Shown here: positions 31,558-39,459 of the stretch, piece after piece
Position numbering within the stretch: position 1 is the stretch's first letter
Layout of the letters: the number at the start of each line of letters is the position of its first letter
Origin: an uncultured Clostridia bacterium
Lineage (GTDB): Bacteria; Bacillota; Clostridia; Oscillospirales; UBA644
DNA length: 42,000 bases
Assembly: GCA_948443805.1 (NCBI GenBank)
Contig: CAOJUB010000015.1
Coordinates: 1 to 42,000, forward strand
Direction of reading: 5' to 3'
The notes under the pieces: generated by a model
Databases searched by the model: none
What the model was told of the DNA's origin: nothing
Seen by the model: the letters and a program-made list of their open reading frames with translations, nothing else
Made by a program: the position numbers and the translations under genes

Positions 31558-33644
31558 CGAAAATTAAAGGGATCGGCGTCAAACGGGCAGAAATCCTCCA
31601 CGCCATGGGGATCAACACGACCGACGATCTGCTTGGCTTTCTTCCGCGGGATTATCTGGATTTGACGAAAATTACGCCGATTTCCGAAATGGAAGCCGGA
31701 GAAACCGTGCTGTTATCCGGCACGGTTTCTTCTGATATCAAAACCCGCAGAATCAAAAATATGACGATCTATACCTTTGATGTGCAGGACGAAAGCCCTG
31801 AAACGTTCGGAAAACCGGATACGGTGCGGGTAACGCTGTTCAATCAAAAATATACGGCAGAAAAACTTTTCAAAGGAAAAAGAATCTATCTTTACGGAAA
31901 AGCAGAAGTATTTGGCCGTTTTGCCGATCTGAAAAGCCCGGTAGTGGAAACAGACTGGGAACCCGGCCTGCGGGCGATTTATCCCCTGAAGGCAGGAATC
32001 AGCCGGAAGCTGATCAGCAATTCCGTTAAATGCCTTCTTTTCGGTTCTGCCGCTCCCCTTCCGCAGGAAAGAGAAAAAGCGCTTGAAAAAATTGAAATAG
32101 AAGACGTCCTGCCGGAAAACCTCCGGAAAAAATATTCTCTCTGCAGCGCCGGACAGGCTTATCTGGACATTCATTTTCCGTTTGATTATTCACAGGTAGA
32201 ATCGGCAAGAAAACGGCTGGCTTTTGAAGAATTGCTGTTCTTTCAAATCTGCCTGAAAATGATGAAAAAAAGAATTCAGCAGCAGGCAGCGCCCCAAATG
32301 AAAACCCAAAGCCTATCTGCGTTTTTCTCGGCGCTTCCCTTTTCTTTAACGGAAGCGCAGCGGCGGGTCATCAACGAAGCCATGGAAGATATGAAAAAAA
32401 ACGTCCCGATGTCGCGCGTTGTTCAGGGAGACGTAGGCAGCGGAAAAACAGCCGTTGCGGCGGCGCTCTGTTATTTCGCCTTTCAAAACGGCGGGCAGGC
32501 CTGCCTGATGGTTCCGACGGAGATTCTGGCAATTCAGCACTACAATGACTTATCTCCTCTTTTAGAAACTTTTCATATCGCAGTCGCACTGCTGACAGGC
32601 AGCACCCCGGCAAAAGAAAAAAAACAAATCAAACAGGCGCTGGCCGAAGGAAATATTCATCTGCTGATCGGAACACATTCTTTAATTGAAGAAGATGTTC
32701 TGTTTCAAAACCTGGTGTTGGCCGTGACAGACGAACAGCACCGTTTCGGCGTAAACCAGCGAGCCAGACTTTCGGCAAAAGGAAAAAACGGCAAAGCGCC
32801 GCATGTATTGGTTATGTCCGCTACGCCGATTCCCCGCAGCCTTGCCATGATTTTATACGGTGACATGGATATTTCCGTAATCGATCAGCTGCCGCCCGGG
32901 AGACAAAAAGTATCTACTTTTCTTCTCCATTCAGAATACAACAGAAAAATGTACCGCTATGTTGCCGATCAGGTAAACGAAGGAAACCAGGCCTATGTGG
33001 TCTGTCCGCTCGTTGAAGAAAGCGATAATGAGAATCTGAAAGCTGTAGAAAGCTTTGCGGAAGAATTACAAAAAGAATATCTGCCGCCGGAACAGGTAAA
33101 AGTGGCCTATCTGCACGGGAAAATGCCGGCCAAGCAAAAGGATCAGATCCTGAAAGATTTTTCGGAAAATAAAATCAATCTGCTGGTTTCCACTACAGTA
33201 ATCGAAGTCGGGGTCAATATTCCAAATGCCACAGTCATGATTATACAAAACGCAGAACGTTTCGGCCTATCCCAGCTGCACCAGCTGCGGGGCCGCGTTG
33301 GAAGAAGCAGCAAAAAATCGTATTGTTTTCTGATTTCCGATACCAGAAACGAAGCAACGCTGGAACGGCTTCAGGCCTTTTGCCAGACCAACGACGGATT
33401 TCTGATCAGTAAAAAAGACCTGGAACTGCGGGGGCCCGGTGATTTTTTCGGAAGCAGACAACACGGTCTTCCGCCGTTCCGCATTGCCGATCTGGTTCAG
33501 GATATGCATCTGTTTCTTTCCGCAAAAGAAGCGGCCGAAGAGATTATGAAAAACCCGGAATGGCATAAACAACCGGAAAATCAATTGCTGAAACAAAAAG
33601 CCGCACGGATTTTTATTCAGGCGGAAACTCAAAATACGATTTGA
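31542..33644 (+). CDS. recG: RecG, branch-migration DNA helicase
   Basis: A 700-residue ATP-dependent helicase that remodels stalled forks and branched recombination intermediates. It has an N-terminal wedge/OB region (KIKGIGVKRAEILHAMGI, then VLLSGTVSSD) and helicase motifs: Walker A GDVGSGKTAVAAA, DEQHRFGV for motif II, MSATPIPRSLAM for motif III, and the C-terminal VSTTVIEVGVNIPNA and QLRGRVGRS. TRG-type DLELRGPGDFFGSRQHGLP lies near the end. Length fits the family. Its start lies within cysS (16-bp overlap) with CGGAG 4 nt before the ATG. It joins recA and recX in the same co-directional run. Confidence 0.97.
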   Translation: MEKSLTKIKGIGVKRAEILHAMGINTTDDLLGFLPRDYLDLTKITPISEMEAGETVLLSGTVSSDIKTRRIKNMTIYTFDVQDESPETFGKPDTVRVTLFNQKYTAEKLFKGKRIYLYGKAEVFGRFADLKSPVVETDWEPGLRAIYPLKAGISRKLISNSVKCLLFGSAAPLPQEREKALEKIEIEDVLPENLRKKYSLCSAGQAYLDIHFPFDYSQVESARKRLAFEELLFFQICLKMMKKRIQQQAAPQMKTQSLSAFFSALPFSLTEAQRRVINEAMEDMKKNVPMSRVVQGDVGSGKTAVAAALCYFAFQNGGQACLMVPTEILAIQHYNDLSPLLETFHIAVALLTGSTPAKEKKQIKQALAEGNIHLLIGTHSLIEEDVLFQNLVLAVTDEQHRFGVNQRARLSAKGKNGKAPHVLVMSATPIPRSLAMILYGDMDISVIDQLPPGRQKVSTFLLHSEYNRKMYRYVADQVNEGNQAYVVCPLVEESDNENLKAVESFAEELQKEYLPPEQVKVAYLHGKMPAKQKDQILKDFSENKINLLVSTTVIEVGVNIPNATVMIIQNAERFGLSQLHQLRGRVGRSSKKSYCFLISDTRNEATLERLQAFCQTNDGFLISKKDLELRGPGDFFGSRQHGLPPFRIADLVQDMHLFLSAKEAAEEIMKNPEWHKQPENQLLKQKAARIFIQAETQNTI

Positions 33645-33688
33645 TAATTACAATCATGCCGCAGTCAGCGGCGGGGGGAAATGATTCT

Positions 33689-34789
33689 ATGAAAGTACTG
33701 ATTCTTTCCTGCGGAACCGGAGGAGGACACAATGCCGCCGGCCGGGCGATCGAAGAAGAATTTTTACGTAGAAATATCGACTGCACCATGAAAGATTTTC
33801 ATGAACTGACGTCCAGGAACACGGCAAAAAAAGTGAAGAATATCTATTTATGGAGCACCATGAAAGCGCCGTTTGTCTTTAAATATGCGTATAAAGCGGG
33901 AGCGAAAATATCCTCAAGCAAATATAAATCACCGGTGTATGCAGCCAATATTTTCAACGCGCCAAAACTCAAACAGTATATCGAGGAAAACGGGTATGAC
34001 GCGATTGTAACCCCGCACCTCTTCCCTGCTGAAACGCTGACAAGAATCCGCAAAAAGAATCAGATAGCCTTCAAAACCTTTTTTATCGCAACCGACTATA
34101 CCTGCACTCCTTTCACAGAGGAAACCGAATCCGATTATTATTTTATCCCTCACCCGGCATTAGAACAGGAATATATCAGCCGCGGCATCCGCCGGGAAAA
34201 ACTTGTTTCGTTCGGAATTCCGGTTTCCGGGAAATTCGGCGCGGAAATAAAAAAAGAAACGGCAAGAAAAGAACTTTCTCTGCCCCAGGAAAAACCGATT
34301 TATCTTATCATGTCGGGAAGCATGGGTTACGGAGATATCGGAGAGATGATTTACCAGCTTTCTGAAGAAACCGAAAAAGACGCCTACATCCTTGCCGTAA
34401 CCGGAGAAAACCAACCGCTGAAAAAAGAGCTGGAACAACGCTTTACAGACGATAAAAAAGTAACGGTTCTTGGATATACCGATCAGGTAGCGCTGTATAT
34501 GAAAGCAGCCGATGCGGTTTTCACAAAGCCAGGAGGACTTACCTCAACAGAAGCAGCGGCAAGCCGAATTCCTATTGTGCACACCAAACCCATTCCCGGC
34601 TGCGAAGACAAAAACTGCGCTTTTTTTGAGAATTTAGGCATGTCGGTTTTTTATGACGGAAAAAATATGAAAAAAATTGTCGAAACCCTGAATCGATCAA
34701 AAGAAGCTATGCTGAAAAGCCAGGGAAAAAATATTGACCCGAAATCCGCCGAAAAGATATGCGATTTTATCGAAAAACAAATGCAGTAA
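33689..34789 (+). CDS. MGDG-synthase-family glycosyltransferase (UgtP-like)
   Basis: A 366-residue GT28-type glycosyltransferase of the monogalactosyldiacylglycerol synthase family, which transfers hexose from a UDP-sugar to diacylglycerol (as UgtP/YpfP) to make glycolipids or lipoteichoic-acid anchors. The N-terminal MKVLILSCGTGGGHNAAGRAI is the acceptor-domain signature; the C-terminal domain shows YLIMSGSMGYGDI and the donor-binding AVFTKPGGLTSTEAAASRIPIVHT. The start at 33689 is preferred over an upstream in-frame ATG because the body of the family begins there; GGGGGG lies about 9 nt upstream. It is 44 bp after recG and just before the PlsY-like gene, which supports a role in membrane lipids. 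Confidence 0.88.
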   Translation: MKVLILSCGTGGGHNAAGRAIEEEFLRRNIDCTMKDFHELTSRNTAKKVKNIYLWSTMKAPFVFKYAYKAGAKISSSKYKSPVYAANIFNAPKLKQYIEENGYDAIVTPHLFPAETLTRIRKKNQIAFKTFFIATDYTCTPFTEETESDYYFIPHPALEQEYISRGIRREKLVSFGIPVSGKFGAEIKKETARKELSLPQEKPIYLIMSGSMGYGDIGEMIYQLSEETEKDAYILAVTGENQPLKKELEQRFTDDKKVTVLGYTDQVALYMKAADAVFTKPGGLTSTEAAASRIPIVHTKPIPGCEDKNCAFFENLGMSVFYDGKNMKKIVETLNRSKEAMLKSQGKNIDPKSAEKICDFIEKQMQ

Positions 34790-34822
34790 TCCATCGTTTC
34801 AGAAAAAGAAAGGAGACAACCT

Positions 34823-35455
34823 ATGATTGTAAAAGAAATTGCGCTTGTCCTGCTCGGCTATCTTTCCGGAAGCATGCTTTTCTGCAAATGGTTTCCTAAA
34901 AAAATCCGGGGAATCGATGTTGCTGCGCTAAGCGATGACCATAACCCGGGAACTGCCAACACTTTTAAGCAGGCAGGAATCGGGATTGGAATCCTGTGTC
35001 TGATTTTTGAACTGTCAAAAGGAATTGTACCCGTACTGTCGGCCATTCTTGTCTGCGGATATGAAGCGGTTTTGTTCCCGCTGATTATGGCGGCGCCGGC
35101 AATCGGCCATGCCTTTCCGCTTTTCAATAATTTCTGCGGAGGAAAAGCCATTGCCGTCACATTCGGCGTTTTGATCGGCCTGGCGGCGGTGGAACCCTTC
35201 CCCCTGATCCTTCTCTGCGGGCTGTACTTATTTTTCTCGCTTGTTGTTATTATCGACCCGAATGAAAAACGAACGATGACCACCTTTTTTCTGTTTGCAG
35301 CCGGCAATATGCTTATGTTCTGCCTTGGCAGACTGAAAGCAACGGTTGCCGTTGGATGCCTTTGCCTTTCGCTCGTTGTTCTGCATAAAAACAAGGGAAA
35401 AGAATTGGTGACCTTCAAAGACATGCGTCTGGCATTTTTTAAAACAGACAAATAA
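34823..35455 (+). CDS. PlsY-like glycerol-3-phosphate acyltransferase
   Basis: A 210-residue membrane protein of the PlsY family, which acylates glycerol 3-phosphate from acyl-phosphate. The three cytoplasmic motifs can be seen: GYLSGSMLFCKW plus DHNPGTANTFKQ (motif 1), GHAFPLFNNFCGGKAIAVTFGVL (motif 2), and the later cytoplasmic loop around DPNEKRTMTT. Motif 2 has GGKAIAV where standard PlsY has GGKGVAT, so this is a divergent branch, frequent in Clostridia. It has about five membrane helices. AAAGGAGA precedes the ATG. With pgsA and the glycosyltransferase upstream it makes this stretch a lipid-synthesis segment. A second, canonical PlsY may exist elsewhere. Confidence 0.85.
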   Translation: MIVKEIALVLLGYLSGSMLFCKWFPKKIRGIDVAALSDDHNPGTANTFKQAGIGIGILCLIFELSKGIVPVLSAILVCGYEAVLFPLIMAAPAIGHAFPLFNNFCGGKAIAVTFGVLIGLAAVEPFPLILLCGLYLFFSLVVIIDPNEKRTMTTFFLFAAGNMLMFCLGRLKATVAVGCLCLSLVVLHKNKGKELVTFKDMRLAFFKTDK

Positions 35456-35469
35456 ACAGGAGAAAAACG

Positions 35470-35676
35470 ATGAAACAAAATATAGAATTTTGTACCTGTA
35501 CACAAACCAAATGCCGCTGGCATCCGAAAAATCATACCGATGGATGCACACCGTGCATTCAAAAAAACCTAAAAAACGGTGAAATCCCAAGCTGCTTTTT
35601 TAACCTGACCGGGAAAGCCAATCAGCGAAAGGGCGATACCATCGAAGATTTTGCAAAGCTGGTTCTGGAAAAATAA
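35470..35676 (+). CDS. Small Cys-rich protein (DUF6485-like)
   Basis: A 68-residue protein with five cysteines (CTCTQTKCRWH, GCTPCIQKN, SCFFNL) arranged as a probable small metal-binding site, then a short helix (DTIEDFAKLVLEK). The pattern and the NGEIPSCFF segment resemble the small DUF6485 family of anaerobes, from memory. AGGAG lies 7 nt before the ATG and the gene is 14 bp after the PlsY-like gene. It is the last gene of the run and is followed by a hairpin. Function unknown; zinc binding is inferred from the cysteine spacing. Confidence 0.75.
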   Translation: MKQNIEFCTCTQTKCRWHPKNHTDGCTPCIQKNLKNGEIPSCFFNLTGKANQRKGDTIEDFAKLVLEK

Positions 35677-35689
35677 AAATTACAGTAAG

Positions 35690-35726
35690 TAAAAAAAATC
35701 GGAGGAACCGTTTCATTCCTCCGATT
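35690..35726. terminator. Bidirectional terminator between the lipid run and the acetyltransferase
   Basis: An 11-bp perfect stem (35697-35707 with 35716-35726, core TCGGAGGAA) and an 8-nt loop. On the minus strand it runs into eight Ts, a very good terminator for the acetyltransferase; on the plus strand the T tract is poor but the stem is strong. Confidence 0.85.
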
Positions 35727-35847
35727 CTCATTATCCCCACTCGACAAATCCTATTTGGGGCTGTACTTTCAGTGCTTTCACAGACATAACATTTCATGTT
35801 GATTTCCAGGGTATTCAGCAATAAAAGATGTCTCGCAAAACTGGAAC
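35727..35847. other. Intergenic segment with a possible gene remnant
   Basis: This 120-bp stretch downstream of the acetyltransferase has no convincing gene. A minus-strand open frame from 35821 (MLNTLEINMKCYVCESTEST) runs through the terminator and lacks a ribosome binding site. The DNA looks unlike the neighbouring genes, and I have a vague impression of having met similar tails beside mobile resistance or acetyltransferase genes. I cannot confirm that. Confidence 0.3.
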
Positions 35848-36297
35848 TTATCGTTCCTTTACCATAACATAATTTGTTAGATAAGTTCCCTGCCGTTTTG
35901 CCTGTTGTTCCTTTACAACTTGATAGCCTCTCTTTTCAAAAAAAGGTCTTGCTGTAACAGAAGCGTGTGTTATTATATTGCCTTCAACTGCCAGTTCCAG
36001 TTGATTGCAAATAGCAGTTGCTATCCCTCTTCCTTGATAATTAGCATGAACAAATAGACGGTCAAGGTAACCCGTTTTATCTATATCACCAAAACCGACA
36101 ATAACATTATTTTCAACAGCGACAATACTATAATGTTCTTGTAGTGACTGATTCCATTTTTCTAAATCTACTTCTCCTGTTGCCCATACATCAAGTTGTT
36201 CTTTTGTATAGTCTTTTACATTAACAGTATGAACTGTATTATAAAACAGCTCTGTACATTCTCTGCAATCTGATTGCTGGTATTTTCTAATTTCCAC
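35848..36297 (-). CDS. GNAT-family N-acetyltransferase, probably acquired
   Basis: A 149-residue GNAT acetyltransferase. The acetyl-CoA-binding motif A is LDRLFVHANYQGRGIATAICNQLE (Q/RxxGxG/A pattern), preceded by NVIVGFGDIDKTGY and followed by ASVTARPFFEKRGYQVV. The substrate is unknown; such proteins acetylate antibiotics, polyamines or protein N-termini. I chose the GTG at 36297 because GGGG lies upstream and the family usually begins with IRKY; the TTG at 36324 is an alternative. A TTTACT-16-TAAAAT promoter lies at 36331-36358. The gene is visibly AT-richer than its neighbours (for example only 18 G/C among bases 36181-36240) and is bracketed by two terminators, which suggests horizontal acquisition. 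Confidence 0.85.
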   Translation of the reverse strand: MEIRKYQQSDCRECTELFYNTVHTVNVKDYTKEQLDVWATGEVDLEKWNQSLQEHYSIVAVENNVIVGFGDIDKTGYLDRLFVHANYQGRGIATAICNQLELAVEGNIITHASVTARPFFEKRGYQVVKEQQAKRQGTYLTNYVMVKER

Positions 36298-36330
36298 TTT
36301 TTTATACGCCCCTTTTATCTTCAAATTCCG

Positions 36331-36358
36331 ATTTTATCGCTCTCTTTATAACAGTAAA
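36331..36358 (-). promoter_or_regulatory. Probable promoter of the acetyltransferase gene
   Basis: On the minus strand, TTTACT (36353-36358), 16 bp, TAAAAT (36331-36336). It begins immediately after the T tract of the PEP carboxykinase terminator, so the gene does not depend on readthrough. Confidence 0.6.
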
Positions 36359-36360
36359 GT

Positions 36361-36394
36361 AAAAAAAAGCCATCCGTTGAACGGATGGCTTTTT
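36361..36394 (-). terminator. Terminator of PEP carboxykinase
   Basis: A 13-bp perfect stem (36364-36376 with 36382-36394, core GCCATCCG) and a 5-nt loop, with an uninterrupted T8 on the minus strand. Strong intrinsic terminator. Confidence 0.92.
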
Positions 36395-36408
36395 CAATGA
36401 TAAAAAAC

Positions 36409-38175
36409 TTATTTCAGACGGTCTTCAAACGCGGCGAGCTGTTTCAGAAGCTCTTCCGGCATTCTCTCACCGATCTTATCATAGAAGCCCTTGAGGTTCT
36501 CAATATCTTCTTTCCAGAGATTCTTGTCAACAGAAAGCAGTTCTTTCAAAACATTGATGTCAACGCCTTCCGCTTCCAGGCCGGAAATATCGATATCTTC
36601 CGGTTTCGGCAGATAACCGATCGCACTTTCATCCGCATCCTTTTTGCCGGCGCATCTGTCAAGAATCCAGAGAAGAACACGCATGTTATCACCGAATCCC
36701 GGCCAGATGAAGTGACCTTCATCATCGGTTCTGAACCAGTTAACATTAAAGATTTTCGGCGGATTGGGGATTTTTTTGCCCATTTCAATCCAGTGAGCAA
36801 AATAATCGCCCATATTGTAACCGCAGAACGGAAGCATTGCCATCGGGTCTCTTCTGACAACGCCGACAGCGCCGGAAGCAGCCGCAGTTGTTTCAGAAGC
36901 CATAGCAGAACCGACGAAGACGCCATGATTCCAGTCGAACGACTGATAAACCAGCGGAGCGGTTTTTGCTCTTCTGCCACCAAAGATAATCGCATCGATC
37001 GGAACACCGGTCGTGCTGTTGAATTCAGAAGAAATGCAGGGGCAGTTGACGGCTCTTGCGGTAAAGCGGGAATTCGGATGCGCGCCTTTTTCGCCGAGAG
37101 AAGCATCCCATTTTTCGCCTTTCCAGTTAAGCGCATTGGTCGGCGGCGTCTTGTTCAGGCCTTCCCACCAAACGGTATTATCGTCAAGATTATGAACAAC
37201 GTTGGTAAAAATCGTATCTCTTTCTGTGGTATGCAGCGCGTTGGGGTTGGATTTGAGGTTGGTTCCCGGGGCAACGCCGAAGAAACCGTTTTCAGGATTC
37301 ATCGCCCACAGTCTACCGTCCGGACCGATCCGCAGCCAAGCGATATCATCACCGACGCACCATACTTTATAGCCTTTTTCCTGAAGGAATTTCGGCGGAA
37401 TCAGCATAGCAAGATTGGTTTTGCCGCAGGCAGAAGGAAATGCTGCGGTAACATAATGAATTTCCCCGTTGGGATATTCAATTCCCAGAATGAGCATATG
37501 TTCAGCAAGCCAGCCTTCATTATGCGCAAGAAAAGAAGCAATACGCAGCGCGAAACATTTTTTACCCAAAAGAACATTTCCGCCGTAACCGGAGTTAACC
37601 GACATGATGGTGTTATCTTCGGGGAACTGAACGATATAACGGTTTTCTTCGTCCAAATCTTTCTTTGCATGAAGACCTTTTACAAATTCCGCGCTGTCGC
37701 CCAGAGCGTCGACCACTTCTTTGCCGACCCGGGTCATAATCAGCATGTTCAGAACAACGTAAATCGAATCGGTCAGTTCAAAACCGATCTTCGAGAACGG
37801 AGAACCGATAACGCCCATGCTGTACGGAATCACATACATCGTTTTTCCCTGCATGGAACCATCGTAAAGCGCGTACAGCTTTTCATACATTTCTTTCGGA
37901 TCGCACCAGTTATTGGTATTTCCTGCGTCTTCTTTCTTCGAAGTGCAGATAAAGGTTCTTCCCTCTACGCGAGCAACGTCGTTTACTGCCGTTCTGTGCA
38001 GATAGCAGCCGGGAAGTTTTTCCTGGTTCAGTTTGATCATTTCGCCGGTGGAGCAAGCTTCTTCCCGCAGGGCTTCCGCCTGTGCATCGCTGCCGTCGAT
38101 CCAAACGACTTTATCGGGTTTGGTAAGGGCTTTCATTTCTTCAAGCCAGTTCAATACCGCTTTGTTTGTTGTCAT
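36409..38175 (-). CDS. pckG: Phosphoenolpyruvate carboxykinase, GTP-dependent type
   Basis: A 588-residue PEP carboxykinase of the GTP-using family, interconverting oxaloacetate + GTP and PEP + CO2 + GDP. In fermenting anaerobes it can run toward oxaloacetate to start the succinate branch; direction here is not visible. The P-loop is FPSACGKTNLAML, the metal-binding kinase-2 segment CVGDDIAWLRIG, and the substrate-site region SGYGGNVLLGKKCFALRIAS. The guanine-recognising part FCGYNMGDYFAHW and VNWFRTDDEGHFIWPGFGDNMRVL are characteristic of the GTP type. The start at 38175 has GAGGTG 6 nt upstream; 11 upstream codons are open but lack a site. Monocistronic, with its own promoter and terminator. 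Confidence 0.97.
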   Translation of the reverse strand: MTTNKAVLNWLEEMKALTKPDKVVWIDGSDAQAEALREEACSTGEMIKLNQEKLPGCYLHRTAVNDVARVEGRTFICTSKKEDAGNTNNWCDPKEMYEKLYALYDGSMQGKTMYVIPYSMGVIGSPFSKIGFELTDSIYVVLNMLIMTRVGKEVVDALGDSAEFVKGLHAKKDLDEENRYIVQFPEDNTIMSVNSGYGGNVLLGKKCFALRIASFLAHNEGWLAEHMLILGIEYPNGEIHYVTAAFPSACGKTNLAMLIPPKFLQEKGYKVWCVGDDIAWLRIGPDGRLWAMNPENGFFGVAPGTNLKSNPNALHTTERDTIFTNVVHNLDDNTVWWEGLNKTPPTNALNWKGEKWDASLGEKGAHPNSRFTARAVNCPCISSEFNSTTGVPIDAIIFGGRRAKTAPLVYQSFDWNHGVFVGSAMASETTAAASGAVGVVRRDPMAMLPFCGYNMGDYFAHWIEMGKKIPNPPKIFNVNWFRTDDEGHFIWPGFGDNMRVLLWILDRCAGKKDADESAIGYLPKPEDIDISGLEAEGVDINVLKELLSVDKNLWKEDIENLKGFYDKIGERMPEELLKQLAAFEDRLK

Positions 38176-38270
38176 AGAAAACACCTCGTATAACATGATA
38201 TTGTTCAATTTAGGTTCTGAAAGAAACCTTCAATATCACCGATCTGGAAAGCCAAATCTTTTACATTATC

Positions 38271-38299
38271 ATTATAGCAAAGGCTTCCGGAATTTTCAA
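38271..38299 (-). promoter_or_regulatory. Promoter of PEP carboxykinase
   Basis: On the minus strand, TTGAAA (38294-38299), 17 bp, TATAAT (38271-38276). The leader is about 90 nt. No obvious catabolite-repression (cre) palindrome was noticed. Confidence 0.8.
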
Positions 38300-38423
38300 G
38301 GTCTTTTTTGTAACAGTTTTCAAACAAAATCCGCCTATTCCGCCGGTCAAAACCTAACTGCATGATAAAATTTTAACAGACTCCGGTTTCAACAGAATTT
38401 AACCCGAAATTATCCATAAAAAT

Positions 38424-38458
38424 AAAAGCCCCCCGCCGTTTTGTGGCGGAAGGCTTTT
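38424..38458 (-). terminator. Terminator of the SDR-aldolase-reductase-dehydrogenase cluster
   Basis: AAAAGCC (38424-38430) pairs with GGCTTTT (38452-38458), with an inner CGCC/GGCG pairing and T-rich sequence beyond on the minus strand. It lies 12 bp after the Gfo/Idh/MocA stop. Confidence 0.75.
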
Positions 38459-38470
38459 GGGAGTATACAT

Positions 38471-39442
38471 CTATAGATCCAGTTCGGAAAGCAGGATTTT
38501 CCGGCCGTTCTCTTCCCGGCTGCGAAGACCGAGAATCACCAGTTTCATCAATTCCACCGTTTCTTCAAAGGGAAACGGTTCTTCGCCGGTACGAAGCCAG
38601 TGAACAAACAAATCCAACTGCTTTTTAAAAGCGTAATAGGAATCGCCGTCATCAATATACCGCGTGCCCTTTGTACCGATTATCAGCGTTCCCGCGCCGG
38701 CCATATGCAGGTTCTGCGCAATATCTACCCGGCAGCCGCTCTGATGTTCCAGATGAACCGAAGTCTGTTCATAGGTTCCGGTATTCTGAACCGAAAGGAA
38801 ACCCGGTCCCAAAAGAGGATATACCGCCTCCAGCGCATGAATTCCGTAAGTCTCGTATTTCTTCGGCATCGGCTGGCAGATATAAACCAAATCGCCGAGT
38901 TCATAATGGCTGCGGTAAAAAGGCTCCATTTCCTTGCAATACCGCATCGAAGAGGAGGAAAGAAAATGCGCGCCGTTTTTCCGTTTGTTCAGAAACCAGC
39001 GAAGATCCTCTTCCCTGTTTACCAGAGGTTTATCAATAAACATCGGTATTCCCGCATCCAGAAACGGCTTGCAGCGTTGTACATGTTCATCGCCGGCGTC
39101 GGTTGCACAGATAACGGCGTCAACCTGCCCGATCATCGCAAGCGGATCCTCTACGACATTCGGAATATTCGAAGCTTTCGCAATTTTTTCGGCTTCGTCT
39201 CTATCGGCGTAACCGGTGCAGCAAATATGCGTGATATGCGCCCCTTCTATTCCGAACGTATGCGGCGGCTGCTTGGAAAGATACTCCGGGATGACCGGAA
39301 ACGGACAATCTTTCATCGCGACCGGATCAAAGCCGTTCAGCATAGCGCTCCAGGAATAAGGATGACCGTTGCCCTCGGTCATGCCGAGAATTCCGATTTT
39401 CAGTTCTTTCTGTCCCAAAGGAAAACTCATGGTTCCATTCAC
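38471..39442 (-). CDS. Gfo/Idh/MocA-family oxidoreductase
   Basis: A 323-residue NAD(P)-dependent dehydrogenase of the Gfo/Idh/MocA family, which oxidises sugars, inositols or sugar acids. The Rossmann start reads KIGILGMTEGNGHPYSW instead of the plain GxGxxG, a form seen in some uncharacterised members. The conserved DAVICATDAGDEHVQ and FIDKPLVN (EKP-type motif with the catalytic Lys) follow. The C-terminal domain has YETYGIHALEAVYPLLG with the usual His. Substrate unknown. Start ambiguous: ATG at 39442 or 39430, both with weak ribosome binding sites. It lies 17 bp after the interrupted aldo/keto reductase and ends the cluster. Confidence 0.85.
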   Translation of the reverse strand: MNGTMSFPLGQKELKIGILGMTEGNGHPYSWSAMLNGFDPVAMKDCPFPVIPEYLSKQPPHTFGIEGAHITHICCTGYADRDEAEKIAKASNIPNVVEDPLAMIGQVDAVICATDAGDEHVQRCKPFLDAGIPMFIDKPLVNREEDLRWFLNKRKNGAHFLSSSSMRYCKEMEPFYRSHYELGDLVYICQPMPKKYETYGIHALEAVYPLLGPGFLSVQNTGTYEQTSVHLEHQSGCRVDIAQNLHMAGAGTLIIGTKGTRYIDDGDSYYAFKKQLDLFVHWLRTGEEPFPFEETVELMKLVILGLRSREENGRKILLSELDL

Positions 39443-39459
39443 TTCTTTCTGTATCTAAA

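Noticed and set aside
35600-35821. A 73-codon minus-strand frame across the 35697-35726 terminator
   Set aside because: It runs through a strong terminator hairpin and overlaps the Cys-rich gene antisense, without a ribosome binding site. It is kept only as a possible remnant note.
36385-38193. A long plus-strand open frame (about 600 codons) lying opposite the whole PEP carboxykinase gene
   Set aside because: The minus-strand frame encodes an unmistakable PEP carboxykinase with promoter, ribosome binding site and terminator. The antisense translation is Arg/Phe/His-rich without recognisable domains, as expected of a codon-usage shadow.
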